Source of the DNA: AAA044-D11 sp965268555 | GTDB taxonomy: Bacteria; Actinomycetota; Actinomycetes; Nanopelagicales; Nanopelagicaceae | Direction: 5' to 3' | Length of the DNA stretch: 64,000 bases | Assembly (NCBI GenBank): GCA_965268555.1 | Contig: OZ254174.1 | Coordinates: forward strand, 1,240,001 to 1,304,000 | Shown: piece after piece, positions 52,836 through 62,510 of the stretch | How positions within the stretch are numbered: the stretch's first letter is position 1 | How the letters are laid out: each line of letters begins with the position of its first letter | Translations under genes and position numbers: made by a program | The notes under the pieces: generated by a model | Told to the model about the DNA's origin: nothing | The model's database searches: none | The model's input: the letters and a program-made list of their open reading frames with translations, nothing else

Positions 52836-54089
52836 ATGAAGGTTTGGATACTTCAAACTGGTGAGCCACTTCAGATTGATAGCGATGGGTTTAGGCCAAT
52901 GAGAGCCATGAACCTTGCTGATCAATTGACTAGCAAGGGGCATGAGGTTGTACTTTGGTCTTCTGATTTCAACCACTTCACAAAGAAACATCGTTTTGGA
53001 CGGGAAGAAACAATTCAAGTATCTAATCTGCTTAAAATTAAGTTGATTCCTAGCAGAGGCTATTTGTCTCATAACGGTTTCGCACGACTTGTCGATCACG
53101 CACAATTAGGATTTAATCTTTCCAGGATGCTCCGCCGTGAAAATACCCGGCCCGACGTCGCTTTTCTAGGATACCCTCCTATAGAGCCTGCCTGGGCATT
53201 GACGAATTGGCTGAAAAGACATCACATACCTGCAATATTGGACGTAAAAGATGCCTGGCCTGACGTTCTAGTAAATCACTTTCCTAGAAGTGTACAAAAC
53301 TTTGCTAAATTAGGTTTGTTTCCGTATTTCCTAATGATGAAATCTATTTTCAAAAAGGTCACTGGTTTTAGCTCAGTAACCCAGGAATTTCTGGATTGGT
53401 GCCTTGTAAAATCCGGCCGGGAGCAAACACAAAATGATTTTGTTGTTCCTTTAACCTCGCAGGATGTAGACACTACAGAAGAAGAGATACTCAAAGAAGA
53501 GTTCTGGTGGGATGAATTTGGAATTACAAATGATGGAAAACTTAGAGGGTATTTTGTTGGATCAATAAGTAGCGCGTTTAATTTTGATCCGATTATTTCA
53601 ACTGCTAGGAAATATCCTTCCGTTGAATTTGTTATTGCAGGAGACGGGCCCAACCTCAAAGAACTAATAGACCAAACTAAAGAAATCCCTAATATTTTTT
53701 GGCCTGGTTGGATTAACACGAAGCAAGCCTTAGTCTTGGCAAGTCGATCATCATTTGCGCTTGCGCCATTGAGGCCGAGGACAGATTTTGAAATGAGCAT
53801 TCCGAATAAATTCTATGATGCTATGAAATATGGGAAGCCTATTTTTACTTCGCTAAAAGGCCCTGCCTCAAAAATTGTTTTGGATTCTGGCTCAGGAAAA
53901 ATTTATGGAGATGGCGTATCTAATTCATTGGAAGTGCTCATCAGTGATTTGATTTTGGACTCAAGCAAATTAGAAGCAATGTCTAAAAATTCAAGATTAG
54001 TTTACGAAAATTATTTTAATTTTGAGAAAGTTTACAGTGGATTGGTTCATAAGATAGAAAAAATAGCTAGAGGTAATCAAACCCATTAG
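52836..54089 (+). CDS. Glycosyltransferase, GT4 family
   Basis: A 417-residue GT-B retaining glycosyltransferase. The N-terminal DSDGFRPMRAMNLADQLTSKG is the WbuB-like opening. C-terminal segments YFVGSISSAFNFDP, VEFVIAGDGPNLK and PNKFYDAMKYGKPIF (the E/D-x7-E region is altered) follow. It adds a sugar to the growing lipid-linked unit. It starts at ATG 52836; a GTG lies one codon upstream. It is convergent with another GT4 gene. Confidence 0.83.
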   Translation: MKVWILQTGEPLQIDSDGFRPMRAMNLADQLTSKGHEVVLWSSDFNHFTKKHRFGREETIQVSNLLKIKLIPSRGYLSHNGFARLVDHAQLGFNLSRMLRRENTRPDVAFLGYPPIEPAWALTNWLKRHHIPAILDVKDAWPDVLVNHFPRSVQNFAKLGLFPYFLMMKSIFKKVTGFSSVTQEFLDWCLVKSGREQTQNDFVVPLTSQDVDTTEEEILKEEFWWDEFGITNDGKLRGYFVGSISSAFNFDPIISTARKYPSVEFVIAGDGPNLKELIDQTKEIPNIFWPGWINTKQALVLASRSSFALAPLRPRTDFEMSIPNKFYDAMKYGKPIFTSLKGPASKIVLDSGSGKIYGDGVSNSLEVLISDLILDSSKLEAMSKNSRLVYENYFNFEKVYSGLVHKIEKIARGNQTH

Positions 54090-54098
54090 TTAATCGCG

Positions 54099-55214
54099 TC
54101 AATTTTGCAAGGTTTTATAGGCGCGTAACAATTCATTTTCTGATTTAATCCAGCTTCCAAATTCTTTCGACCATTTTCTTGCATTGATTGACATCTCCTC
54201 CCAAATATCCTCATTTCTACCTACTATCTCCAGGGTGTTCTGAAGATCCAACGAGGTGAAGCCTTTCGAAACAATAATTCCTCCAGTTTGTTCAGCCCAC
54301 TCAATATTCCCAATAGTTGGAGTTGCTACAATAGGTAATCCTGCGGCGCTGAATTCATAAAGTTTATTTGGCGAGTATTTCATATCAAGGTATAAATCAC
54401 TGTAGCTAAGTAATCCGCACTTGGACTTAGAAATTATTTTAGCCAGTTCCTCACGATTTAACCATCCAAGATATTCGAATCTTTTTCCGAGCCTTTCTAG
54501 GGCAAATTTTAGTTCAGATGGCGCTGGTTCTCTTCCAACCAAAGTTAGCTCAAGTTCCGGAATTGTTGCAATGGCATCAACAATCACGCGGAAACTTTGA
54601 GATTCATCTGCCGTTCCACTAAAAAGGACTTTTGAATTCACAAAATTGGGGAAACTTTTTTCAAGTTCGTCTATTCGTGCTTCATTGCCAACGATAAAAG
54701 TTCTCGAGTTGTTGTACTTCTCTGCTATGCCTGGGGTAGCGCATATTATTGCTGCAGCTTTTTTATCTATTTTTTTCAGTAGATCTTTAATAAGATGGTT
54801 AATTACTATTCTAATCGAAGGAGATAAATAGCTTCGATACTTAATGCCAGATGTGAATTGCAAGTGATAATCCTCATGTGCATCCCAAATAACTTTTTTG
54901 CCTAAATAGGTGAAAAGAACAGCTGCAGGAAGTAGTTCTGGGTCATGAAAATGCCAAACCGTAGGTCTTATTTTCCAAAACACTTTGCAAACCATCATTT
55001 GTGCCCTAATTATCCTTAGAACCCTATTACTGGGTCTTTCGCCAAGTGGTATAAATCTAATTCCAGAATTTTCGGGAATCTTGCCGTGCGCGGCAAGAAA
55101 AACGCTAAAATCAGACTTATCGTTGAGGGAACGGCATTCTCGATTGTAAATGCGCACATCATCTGCAAAGTGTGCAGTTGTTAGATGACAAGTCGAATAC
55201 TCATTTTTTGTCAT
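54099..55214 (-). CDS. Glycosyltransferase, GT4-like
   Basis: A 371-residue GT-B glycosyltransferase. The start TCHLTTAHFADDVRIYNREC is typical of a group found in O-antigen clusters. HFHDPELLPAAVLFTYLGKKV and KVLFSGTADESQSFRV lie in the middle, and YSPNKLYEFSAAGLPIVATP in the donor site. Substrate unknown. It is the only gene on the minus strand between the two +strand blocks. Confidence 0.83.
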   Translation of the reverse strand: MTKNEYSTCHLTTAHFADDVRIYNRECRSLNDKSDFSVFLAAHGKIPENSGIRFIPLGERPSNRVLRIIRAQMMVCKVFWKIRPTVWHFHDPELLPAAVLFTYLGKKVIWDAHEDYHLQFTSGIKYRSYLSPSIRIVINHLIKDLLKKIDKKAAAIICATPGIAEKYNNSRTFIVGNEARIDELEKSFPNFVNSKVLFSGTADESQSFRVIVDAIATIPELELTLVGREPAPSELKFALERLGKRFEYLGWLNREELAKIISKSKCGLLSYSDLYLDMKYSPNKLYEFSAAGLPIVATPTIGNIEWAEQTGGIIVSKGFTSLDLQNTLEIVGRNEDIWEEMSINARKWSKEFGSWIKSENELLRAYKTLQN

Positions 55215-55351
55215 CCATCAATCCTTCCAGTCGGCACATTTTAAAGAGCTAATTGAATCTATTTTCAACTAAACGTTCAGTACTTTAAGATACCTGTTAA
55301 TTAACCTAATATCTATTATAGTTAAGTAATTGATGAATCTGGAGGAGCGCC

Positions 55352-55948
55352 ATCATAACCGTCGCAGATCTAGGATTAGGAAATTTTAAATCTGTATCAA
55401 ACATGCTTGAATTTCTCGACATTGATGTTGAAATACGAAAATCTCCCGGCGACTTTTCTCAGATTAGTCATCTAATCATTCCTGGGGTAGGCGCATTTGA
55501 TACGGGCATGAAGCAATTAGAAGAAACTGGCTGGAAATCTGCAATTGAAAGTAGTCTTCCAAATATGAAGCTTCTTGGGATATGTCTTGGAATGCAACTA
55601 CTTACCAAGGGTAGCGAGGAAGGATCTCTCCCTGGGCTAGGAATCGTTGATGCATATTGTCGTAAATTCGATTCAAATACCGCAACCGTTCCACACATGG
55701 GTTGGAACTCTGTTGAAATCTTGCAAAAAAATAGCTTGCTAGAAAAATGTACAACCGAAAAACGCTACTACTTTACTCATTCATATTACGTGATAGCTGA
55801 AGATCCAGGTATAACTATTATGGAAACAAGTTACGGCACAAATTTTGTTTCGGGATTTCAATATAAGAATATTTGTGGACTTCAATTTCACCCTGAAAAA
55901 AGTCATAAGTTTGGGATGGAAATTCTGAGAAACTTTGCTGGTTGGTAG
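55352..55948 (+). CDS. HisH-like glutaminase subunit for sugar amidotransfer
   Basis: A class I glutamine amidotransferase of about 198 residues. Cys78 (LLGICLGMQLL), and His and Glu in LQFHPEKS, form the triad. The first ATG (55403) is too late: it would delete the conserved TVADLGLGNFKSV. The frame continues upstream, and ATC 55352 follows GGAGG by 6 nt and gives the family start M-I-T-V-A-D, so a non-canonical AUC start is likely. With HisF-like and WbpG-like partners it supplies ammonia for acetamidino formation, not histidine synthesis. Confidence 0.82.
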   Translation: MITVADLGLGNFKSVSNMLEFLDIDVEIRKSPGDFSQISHLIIPGVGAFDTGMKQLEETGWKSAIESSLPNMKLLGICLGMQLLTKGSEEGSLPGLGIVDAYCRKFDSNTATVPHMGWNSVEILQKNSLLEKCTTEKRYYFTHSYYVIAEDPGITIMETSYGTNFVSGFQYKNICGLQFHPEKSHKFGMEILRNFAGW

Positions 55949-56722
55949 ATGTTACGGCACAGAGTTATACCAGTTCTATTGCATAATACTGACGGATTAG
56001 TCAAAACCAGAAATTTTAAGGATCCGGTTTATATAGGTGACCCAATTAATGCTGTAAGAATTTTCAATTTAAAGGAAGTTGATGAATTGATCTTTCTAGA
56101 CATTAGTTGCACTAAGTTGGGAAGAGAACCAAATTTTGACTTGATTGAGAGAATTACTTCTGAATGTTTCATGCCTTTGGGTTATGGCGGTGGCATTAAA
56201 AATATTGAACAAGCTAAAAAATTATTTGCAATTGGGATTGAGAAATTGATTATTCAAGCTGCCGCAATAGAAAAACCGAGCTTAATAAGTCAAATAGCAA
56301 ATTTTTCAGGCTCACAAAGTTTATCTATTTCAGTGGATGTTTTTCGAGACAAATTAGGTAATTATAGGATTTACCAAGCTTCAAAGAGGAGAGCTTCAGA
56401 TTTGAATCTTCGTTCTTACCTAAAATCACTTGAAAATTTTGGTGCTGGAGAAATATTTCTAACTTCAGTAAATGCGGAAGGAACAATGGCGGGTTTTGAC
56501 TTACAACTGATTGAAGAGGTTCAATCAATTGTAAGAGTTCCTTTGGTTGCACATGGAGGAGCAAGGACCGTTGAGGATTTTGCTAAAGCTATATCGGCAG
56601 GTGCAGATGCAGTGGCGGCAGGATCCATGTTTGTTTTTTATCAATCAAGAAATGGTGTTCTTATCAACTATCCCGATTACGACGATCTTGAATTAATGCT
56701 AGGTAATAAAAGTGAAATTTAG
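55949..56722 (+). CDS. HisF-like barrel, ammonia-channel subunit
   Basis: A 257-residue TIM barrel like HisF, with GYGGGIKN and SAGADAVAAGSMFVF near the phosphate sites. The catalytic Asp11 of true HisF (IPCLDV) is replaced: the start reads MLRHRVIPVLLHN with Leu11, so imidazole glycerol phosphate synthesis is unlikely. Paralogues of this type (HisF2) form a channel for ammonia from HisH2 to WbpG. It starts right after HisH and overlaps the WbpG-like gene by 11 nt. Confidence 0.83.
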   Translation: MLRHRVIPVLLHNTDGLVKTRNFKDPVYIGDPINAVRIFNLKEVDELIFLDISCTKLGREPNFDLIERITSECFMPLGYGGGIKNIEQAKKLFAIGIEKLIIQAAAIEKPSLISQIANFSGSQSLSISVDVFRDKLGNYRIYQASKRRASDLNLRSYLKSLENFGAGEIFLTSVNAEGTMAGFDLQLIEEVQSIVRVPLVAHGGARTVEDFAKAISAGADAVAAGSMFVFYQSRNGVLINYPDYDDLELMLGNKSEI

Positions 56723-57854
56723 ATATCAAAGGTGTGAAATTTGTGTTATGGATACAACTGATTTAGACATTAAGTTTTTAGGCAAACTTGGCTGTAACCA
56801 TTGCGCTGAAATGCTTTCTACTTTGGGCATATCTTGGTTCATGGACCATGCTGGCGAACCTAAACTCAATGCAATTATTGAAAAAATTAAAAATGAGGGT
56901 AAAGGTAGAAAATACGACTCTATTTTGGGCCTAAGTGGTGGAATAGACAGCGCATATGTTGCATTAAAGGCATTCGATTGGGGACTTCGGCCATTAGTGG
57001 TCCATGTCGATGGTGGTTGGAATTCAGAATTGGCAGTCAGAAATATACAATCTATTTTGGAATACACAGGGTGGGAACTTTATACACAGGTAATAAACTG
57101 GAAAGAAATGCAAGATTTACAGCTGGCTTATTTTAAATCCGGAATTGCTAACCTAGACGTTCCGCAAGACCATGCTTTTTTTTCGAGTTTGTACAAGTTT
57201 GCTGCAGAACACAACATAAAATACGTGCTTAACGGAGGAAATACTTCAACTGAGGGCATATTCCCTAAATCTTGGCATGGTGCTGCTATGGATGGTACTA
57301 ATCTGAGGGCGATTCAAAAATCTTTTGGAACTATGAAAATGAAGAATTTTCCTGTAACTTCATTTTTCAGGTATTACTTCTACTACCCAATTTTCAAAGG
57401 TATTCGCCCAATTCGACCGCTTAACTTCATTCCATATAAAAAGGGAGATGCAACTGAGGAATTGGTGCAACGAATTGGATACGTTCCGTATGCACGCAAA
57501 CACGGTGAGTCTGTGTTCACTAAATTTTTCCAAGATTATTTTCTTATTGAACGTTTTGGGATCGATAAGCGCTTGCCTCACTTTTCTAGTTTAATCGTCA
57601 GTGGTCAACTATCTCGGGCAGAGGCATTAGACCTTTTAAATAAGCCAAATTATGAGAAAATGGAACTAAAGAGGGATATAAATTATTTGTGTAGGAAACT
57701 GAGAATAAATTTGGATGAATTTGAGCAATTATTAAATGCACCTCTTAGATATTCGCAAGAATTTGATAATTGGGAATCAAAATACAAATTGTTGAAAACT
57801 TTTCAGAGGATAGCTGAGACAATTTTGAGAAAAAAACTTAGAATTTTTAGTTAG
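56712..57854 (+). CDS. wbpG: N-acetyl sugar amidotransferase (WbpG/PseA-like)
   Basis: A 380-residue PP-loop ATPase. SGGIDS (75-80) is the ATP-binding motif, and cysteines 8, 11, 28 and 31 make a zinc-ribbon-like N-terminus (CEIC, CNHC). NGGNTSTEGIFP and GTNLRAIQKSFG are typical of WbpG/PseA. These enzymes use ammonia and ATP to convert an N-acetamido group of a sugar into an acetamidino group. GTG 56712 is used as start. It is convergent with the flippase gene (4-nt overlap). Confidence 0.88.
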   Translation: MKFRYQRCEICVMDTTDLDIKFLGKLGCNHCAEMLSTLGISWFMDHAGEPKLNAIIEKIKNEGKGRKYDSILGLSGGIDSAYVALKAFDWGLRPLVVHVDGGWNSELAVRNIQSILEYTGWELYTQVINWKEMQDLQLAYFKSGIANLDVPQDHAFFSSLYKFAAEHNIKYVLNGGNTSTEGIFPKSWHGAAMDGTNLRAIQKSFGTMKMKNFPVTSFFRYYFYYPIFKGIRPIRPLNFIPYKKGDATEELVQRIGYVPYARKHGESVFTKFFQDYFLIERFGIDKRLPHFSSLIVSGQLSRAEALDLLNKPNYEKMELKRDINYLCRKLRINLDEFEQLLNAPLRYSQEFDNWESKYKLLKTFQRIAETILRKKLRIFS

Positions 57855-59131
57855 GTAAAAGGAACAAAGTTCTTCACTATTTTTCGAACCAGAAAAAGTC
57901 CGAAAACTTGAATCACTGATGACCCCAGGGCAAACAGTATGATGGAGGTTTTCATGTCTAAATTCAGAAAATTAATGATGATCCCAATTAAGATCATGGT
58001 GATTAACCTGACAAAACTAATAAATAGAAACTTTCCCCATTCCATATATATGTAAAAGAAAGTGCTAATTGGGTTCCACACGAAAGAAATGACCAGGAAA
58101 GGAGATAAGTAGCGAACATATTCCGTGGCATCTATCCACTGATCTCCCAAAAACAAATTTGTTAGGACTGGTGCAAATAGGTAGATTGATAGCGCCAAAA
58201 AAATTCCTGTAAACAGTAATTTCTTCATAATCACGTCAAATTCTATAAGTGTTATTTGACTCTTCTGACGCATTGCGGCCGAACCTGTTGCAAGGAGGAA
58301 CTGCGCAAGAACTGCACCTAATACTACAACTGGGAAATTAATAATTCGCTGAGCTAAGGCAAATTGTCCAGATTCCGAGTTGCCAAAGATTCCGGCAATA
58401 AAAAGTACTACAAAACTGATTGATGCTATTTCAGATGCAATAGCAAGAAAATTTCTCCAAATGGGCTCTCTATTCGGTTTCCAGTCGGTTTTTGGGTTCA
58501 AAATAGGATTTTTACTTTGAAAAATTCTAAGCGCACTTGGAATCAAACTCGCTATGCCGATGATTCGTCCGAATATTTCGCCGATTACCAATCCATAAAT
58601 TTTAAGACTTGTAAAGTGACAAGAGATTTGAAATATTCCAATCGAAGAATTTTGAATTGGTCCCCTGAAAGCAAGCTTTTTGAACTCACGCTCTCGCAAA
58701 ACAAGTTGAAACACGATTGCATAAATGCCATAAAGACAACCTAATAACAGCCCAAAATAGAGCACTATAGGACTTAGGAAATAGGAATAATTCTTAGATT
58801 CGTACAAGAAGTTCCATATTAAAATGGCGAAAAAAATTAGAATAGCATTCACTATTAATATGGTAATTCCTTTAATAGATAAACTTTTTGCTCTTTGGTC
58901 TGAACCCGATGGGATTATGAAACTTTCCAGTGATAGTGTCATTACTGGGGCTAATACAGAGGCGATGCTCACGATTTGCGAATAAACTCCAAATTCATGG
59001 GGCGCATATAGAAATGTAACAGCAAAAGTTGAAGCTAAAACAATTACCTGCGAAGCACTAGACCCAATTATTAGAGGTAGAGCAGAGCGGACTTTCCAGC
59101 TTATTGGCTTTCGATGTTCACTAGAATTCAT
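57851..59131 (-). CDS. Oligosaccharide flippase (Wzx-like)
   Basis: A 426-residue membrane protein with about 12 helices of the MATE-like polysaccharide exporter fold (PLIIGSSASQVIVLAS at the start, a long hydrophobic end). It should flip the undecaprenyl-linked repeat unit to the outside for the Wzy-like protein. Weak sequence conservation is normal for Wzx. It heads leftward away from the wbp-like genes, 24 bp after wbpA, so it may be the last gene of that operon. Confidence 0.83.
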   Translation of the reverse strand: MNSSEHRKPISWKVRSALPLIIGSSASQVIVLASTFAVTFLYAPHEFGVYSQIVSIASVLAPVMTLSLESFIIPSGSDQRAKSLSIKGITILIVNAILIFFAILIWNFLYESKNYSYFLSPIVLYFGLLLGCLYGIYAIVFQLVLREREFKKLAFRGPIQNSSIGIFQISCHFTSLKIYGLVIGEIFGRIIGIASLIPSALRIFQSKNPILNPKTDWKPNREPIWRNFLAIASEIASISFVVLFIAGIFGNSESGQFALAQRIINFPVVVLGAVLAQFLLATGSAAMRQKSQITLIEFDVIMKKLLFTGIFLALSIYLFAPVLTNLFLGDQWIDATEYVRYLSPFLVISFVWNPISTFFYIYMEWGKFLFISFVRLITMILIGIIINFLNLDMKTSIILFALGSSVIQVFGLFLVRKIVKNFVPFT

Positions 59132-59155
59132 AAGATCAATAATCTTTTTATTTAA

Positions 59156-60439
59156 TCAGAAACTCAGGTATTTAAATTGATTTGAGTTCTTAAGGTTTTG
59201 ATTTGATTTTCTGCCATCATAAACAAATTTTAGACTTGCCATGTCATCAAATTTTAATGAGGCAAATTCGGGATGTGCCGTATGAATTATGATTCCATCG
59301 ACATCATTTAAATTCACTTGGCCTGAAAACCCAAGTTCTTCAAGCTCTGTATTGTTATAAAATGGATCAAGTCCGCTTACTTCGGCTCCTTCTGTTGTTA
59401 ATAAGCTCAGTAAGTCCAGTGCACCAGAGAAGGCAGATTCCTTAACGCCTGGCCTATACGTAATCCCTAAGAGTCCAATCTTCATGCCGGTTATCGAGCC
59501 AATCTCTTTTTTAATTTGCTCGATTGCACGTCTTGGCATCTCTAAATTCTGCTCTCTTGCTGCAAGTACTATTCTCGAATTAAGGTTATTCCAGATATAA
59601 AATCGGGGGTAAACGGGTATGCAATGTCCTCCCACTGCGATCCCAGGAGTATGTATCATCGAATATGGTTGTGAATTCGAAGCTTCTATGACTTCTAAAA
59701 TGTCAATATCGTTTTGCTTAGCGTAAATTGCAAATTCATTGGCTAATCCAATATTTACATCTCGAAAAGTTGTTTCAGCAATCTTTGCAAACTCAGCTGC
59801 TTCAGAGTTCTTCATAGGCCAAACTCCGTTTGGTTTTGCCAGATCGTCGCGTTGATCAAAATCGATAACTTTTCTATAGAACTCAACACCACGACGAGTA
59901 CACTCTTCAGTGACGCCTCCAACCAACTTAGGATATTTCTTCAAGTCGCTGAAAATACGTCCAGTAAGTACTCGTTCAGGAGAGAAGACAACAAAAAAAT
60001 CTTTGCCAACCACCATTTTGGATTCTTCAGCGATTGTCTTCGTAAACCTATTTCTGGTAGTTCCTACAGGCAAAGTTGTTTCAAAACAAATGAGCGTTCC
60101 CAAACCAATATTCTTTCCAATAGTTGAAGCAAGATTATCTATATTAGTGAAATCCGGATTACCTCCATTATCAACAATTAATGGAATGCATACAACCACT
60201 ACTTCTGCATCAGAAAGAGCTTGAACAAAATTGCTGGTGGCCGTCAATTTTTTTTCAATAACAACTTGTTTTAATAATTCTGATAAGTTTTTTTCTCCCG
60301 GAAAGGGTTCTATGCCGTGATTTATCTGGCTAACAACGACTCCAGAAGTATCTAAACCTGTGACTCTTTGATCATGTTTAGCAAAGTTAACCGCAAGGGG
60401 TAGGCCGATTTTCCCCATACCAACAACCGTTACATTCAT
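59156..60439 (-). CDS. wbpA: UDP-N-acetylhexosamine 6-dehydrogenase (WbpA/WecC-like)
   Basis: A 427-residue nucleotide-sugar dehydrogenase. Rossmann GMGKIGLPLAVNFA (7-20), GTLICFETTLPVGTT, KNSEAAEFAKIAETTFRDVNIGLANE (in two parts) and the catalytic Cys273 in VGGHCIPVYP. It performs two NAD-dependent oxidations at C6 to give a uronic acid. With WbpB-, E-, D- and I-like genes next to it, UDP-GlcNAc is the likely substrate; WecC-type activity on UDP-ManNAc is the alternative. It overlaps wbpB by 4 nt or less. Confidence 0.88.
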   Translation of the reverse strand: MNVTVVGMGKIGLPLAVNFAKHDQRVTGLDTSGVVVSQINHGIEPFPGEKNLSELLKQVVIEKKLTATSNFVQALSDAEVVVVCIPLIVDNGGNPDFTNIDNLASTIGKNIGLGTLICFETTLPVGTTRNRFTKTIAEESKMVVGKDFFVVFSPERVLTGRIFSDLKKYPKLVGGVTEECTRRGVEFYRKVIDFDQRDDLAKPNGVWPMKNSEAAEFAKIAETTFRDVNIGLANEFAIYAKQNDIDILEVIEASNSQPYSMIHTPGIAVGGHCIPVYPRFYIWNNLNSRIVLAAREQNLEMPRRAIEQIKKEIGSITGMKIGLLGITYRPGVKESAFSGALDLLSLLTTEGAEVSGLDPFYNNTELEELGFSGQVNLNDVDGIIIHTAHPEFASLKFDDMASLKFVYDGRKSNQNLKNSNQFKYLSF

Positions 60440-61428
60440 AGCTCAAGAGTTTTCTTGCTTTTGCTGCTAACAATTGCGGCGTCAGCGACTCGGACTATTT
60501 CTATTCCTTCTTCTAATGTGACTATGTCACTCTCAATTCCTAACACTTTGTCTCTAAAGTTCTCATGCTCGACAAAAAGTGGTTCGGGTTTATCGAATGC
60601 GAAACTAGTTACGTTTCCTTGAGTAACTCCTTTAAAATGCCTAAATGAATCTTGAGACATAATGTGCTGACCATTTTCATAAAAAATCAAATCCGAATTG
60701 AGTGTGTCTACAACAAATGCACCTTTTTCACCTGTCACGACAAGGCTTCGTTCCTTTAGAGGGCTAAGCCAATTCACCAAGATGTTTACTACAATATTAT
60801 TTTTGAGGACACCGCTTATTGAAACTAAGTCTTCATGCGTTCTCCCTGATCTATGTGCGGTTTGTGCTGCTAGTGAATCAAATTTACTATCAGAAAGCCA
60901 CATCGCTAAGTCAATATCATGAGTTGCTAAATCTTTAATAACACCTACGTCTGCAATTCTCGAAGGGAATGGGCCAATTCGGCGCATCGAAATTTGGTAA
61001 ATCTCTCCCAGTTCTCCATTTCTGATTTTAATCTTTAACTGCCTAACTGCTGAGTTATAACGCTCGATATGTCCTATACCTACAATCAAAGATTTCTTAG
61101 TTGCAACTTCTCTAATCAATACTGCATCTTCATAACTAGTAGCAACTGGCTTTTCTATTAGGCAATGGACTCCTTTATTCAAAGCATTTATTGCGATTTC
61201 CTTGTGAAAACCCGTTGGCGCTGCAATTACGCAATAATCAATTTGCTGTTTAAGTAGTTCATCAAATTTCTCATAAACTTTTAGATGGGGGTATTTTTCT
61301 GCTATTTCATCTGAAGCTAATGGATCTGAAACTCCTACAAAATCAATGCCTGGAAGATTTGATAGCACGCGTGCATGATTTCTTCCCATCATTCCCAGGC
61401 CAATTAGCCCAACTCTTAATTTTGACAT
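60436..61428 (-). CDS. wbpB: Gfo/Idh/MocA oxidoreductase (WbpB-like sugar 3-dehydrogenase)
   Basis: A 330-residue NAD-dependent sugar oxidoreductase. Rossmann GLIGLGMMGRNHARVL, the EKP motif in CLIEKPVATSYEDA, and GIGHIERYNSAVRQ. In the Wbp route it oxidises C3 of UDP-GlcNAcA and passes the keto sugar to the aminotransferase WbpE. ATG 61428 is preferred to a TTG two codons upstream; the start follows the wbpE stop by 2 nt. Confidence 0.87.
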   Translation of the reverse strand: MSKLRVGLIGLGMMGRNHARVLSNLPGIDFVGVSDPLASDEIAEKYPHLKVYEKFDELLKQQIDYCVIAAPTGFHKEIAINALNKGVHCLIEKPVATSYEDAVLIREVATKKSLIVGIGHIERYNSAVRQLKIKIRNGELGEIYQISMRRIGPFPSRIADVGVIKDLATHDIDLAMWLSDSKFDSLAAQTAHRSGRTHEDLVSISGVLKNNIVVNILVNWLSPLKERSLVVTGEKGAFVVDTLNSDLIFYENGQHIMSQDSFRHFKGVTQGNVTSFAFDKPEPLFVEHENFRDKVLGIESDIVTLEEGIEIVRVADAAIVSSKSKKTLEL

Positions 61429-61430
61429 TA

Positions 61431-62510
61431 TCAATTAAACTTTTCAGCTACATGATTGAAAACACTTACGATCCTGCGCAAATCCTTTTTGGAAAGTCCG
61501 GGATGGACTGGAAGTGACAAGACCTGTTTAGATGCAGTGTCTGTTTCATGTAATTCCTGAACAGAATTGAATGAAGGAAGTCTATGAACGGGCGTTGGAT
61601 AGTAAACATCATTTCCTATACCGGCTTCACCTAAAGCATTTGAAAAACCTTCCCGATTTTGAGAAATTCGGACAGTATATTGATGATAAACATGTATGTA
61701 TTTTGACGGGACAAAGGGAACACTTTCATTTTCTAAATTATCACTTAAGTATTCTGCATTAAAGATTCGTTTTTCAGTCATCTCATTTAGTTTACGTAGT
61801 TGTGAGCGCCCTATCGCAGCATGGATATCTGTCATTCTAAGGTTGTACCCAGGGATTTCATTTTGATATCTTTTTTCCATTCCTTGGTTACGAAGCAGGC
61901 GACAAGTTCGTGCTTGTTCAGCATTTGAAACAACAATCATTCCGCCTTCGCCTGAAGTCATATTCTTCGTTGGATAAAATGAAAATGCAGCGATATCGCC
62001 AAAAGAGCCGACTGGGGCACCATCAATATTCGCCATATGCGCCTGGGCCGCATCTTCAATTATTAAAAGTGAATTTTCTTTCGCTATCTTTTTAATGCTT
62101 GGCATATCAGCTGGCAATCCATAAAGATGCACAACAATAATAGCCTTTGTTTTTGCCGTGATTGCATTTTTAATCAGAGCTGGATCTATGCAATAAGTTT
62201 TAGGATCAATATCCACAAATACTGGTGTCGCACCAACTATTGCTACTACATTTGCAGTTGCCGCAAAGGTAAACGAAGGGACTATAACTTCATCCCCGAG
62301 TCCGATTCCTAATGAAATTAAACTCAAGTGAAGGGCTGAAGTCCCCGAATTAACTGCTACGCATTCACGTTCTCCAACAATTCTGGAGAATTCAATTTCA
62401 AAATTCTTTACTTCTGGACCTTGAGCTAGAATTCCACTTTTTAAAACTCTATTTACTGCCAACCTCTCGGTTCTATCAATTTGAGGAAGGGCAAGTGGAA
62501 TCGATTTCAT
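61431..62510 (-). CDS. wbpE: DegT-family aminotransferase (WbpE-like)
   Basis: A 359-residue PLP aminotransferase. Schiff-base Lys182 is in AFSFYPTKNMTSGEGG, and IEDAAQAHMA gives the PLP Asp. It would place an amino group at C3 of the keto-uronic acid made by WbpB, using glutamate. Placement directly between WbpB- and WbpD-like genes supports this role rather than 4-amination. Overlaps wbpD by 4 nt. Confidence 0.9.
   Translation of the reverse strand: MKSIPLALPQIDRTERLAVNRVLKSGILAQGPEVKNFEIEFSRIVGERECVAVNSGTSALHLSLISLGIGLGDEVIVPSFTFAATANVVAIVGATPVFVDIDPKTYCIDPALIKNAITAKTKAIIVVHLYGLPADMPSIKKIAKENSLLIIEDAAQAHMANIDGAPVGSFGDIAAFSFYPTKNMTSGEGGMIVVSNAEQARTCRLLRNQGMEKRYQNEIPGYNLRMTDIHAAIGRSQLRKLNEMTEKRIFNAEYLSDNLENESVPFVPSKYIHVYHQYTVRISQNREGFSNALGEAGIGNDVYYPTPVHRLPSFNSVQELHETDTASKQVLSLPVHPGLSKKDLRRIVSVFNHVAEKFN

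Noticed and set aside
55352..56722. Histidine biosynthesis (hisH, hisF)
   Set aside because: HisF lacks Asp11, no other his genes are near, and a WbpG-like amidotransferase overlaps; sugar amidation is the better reading.
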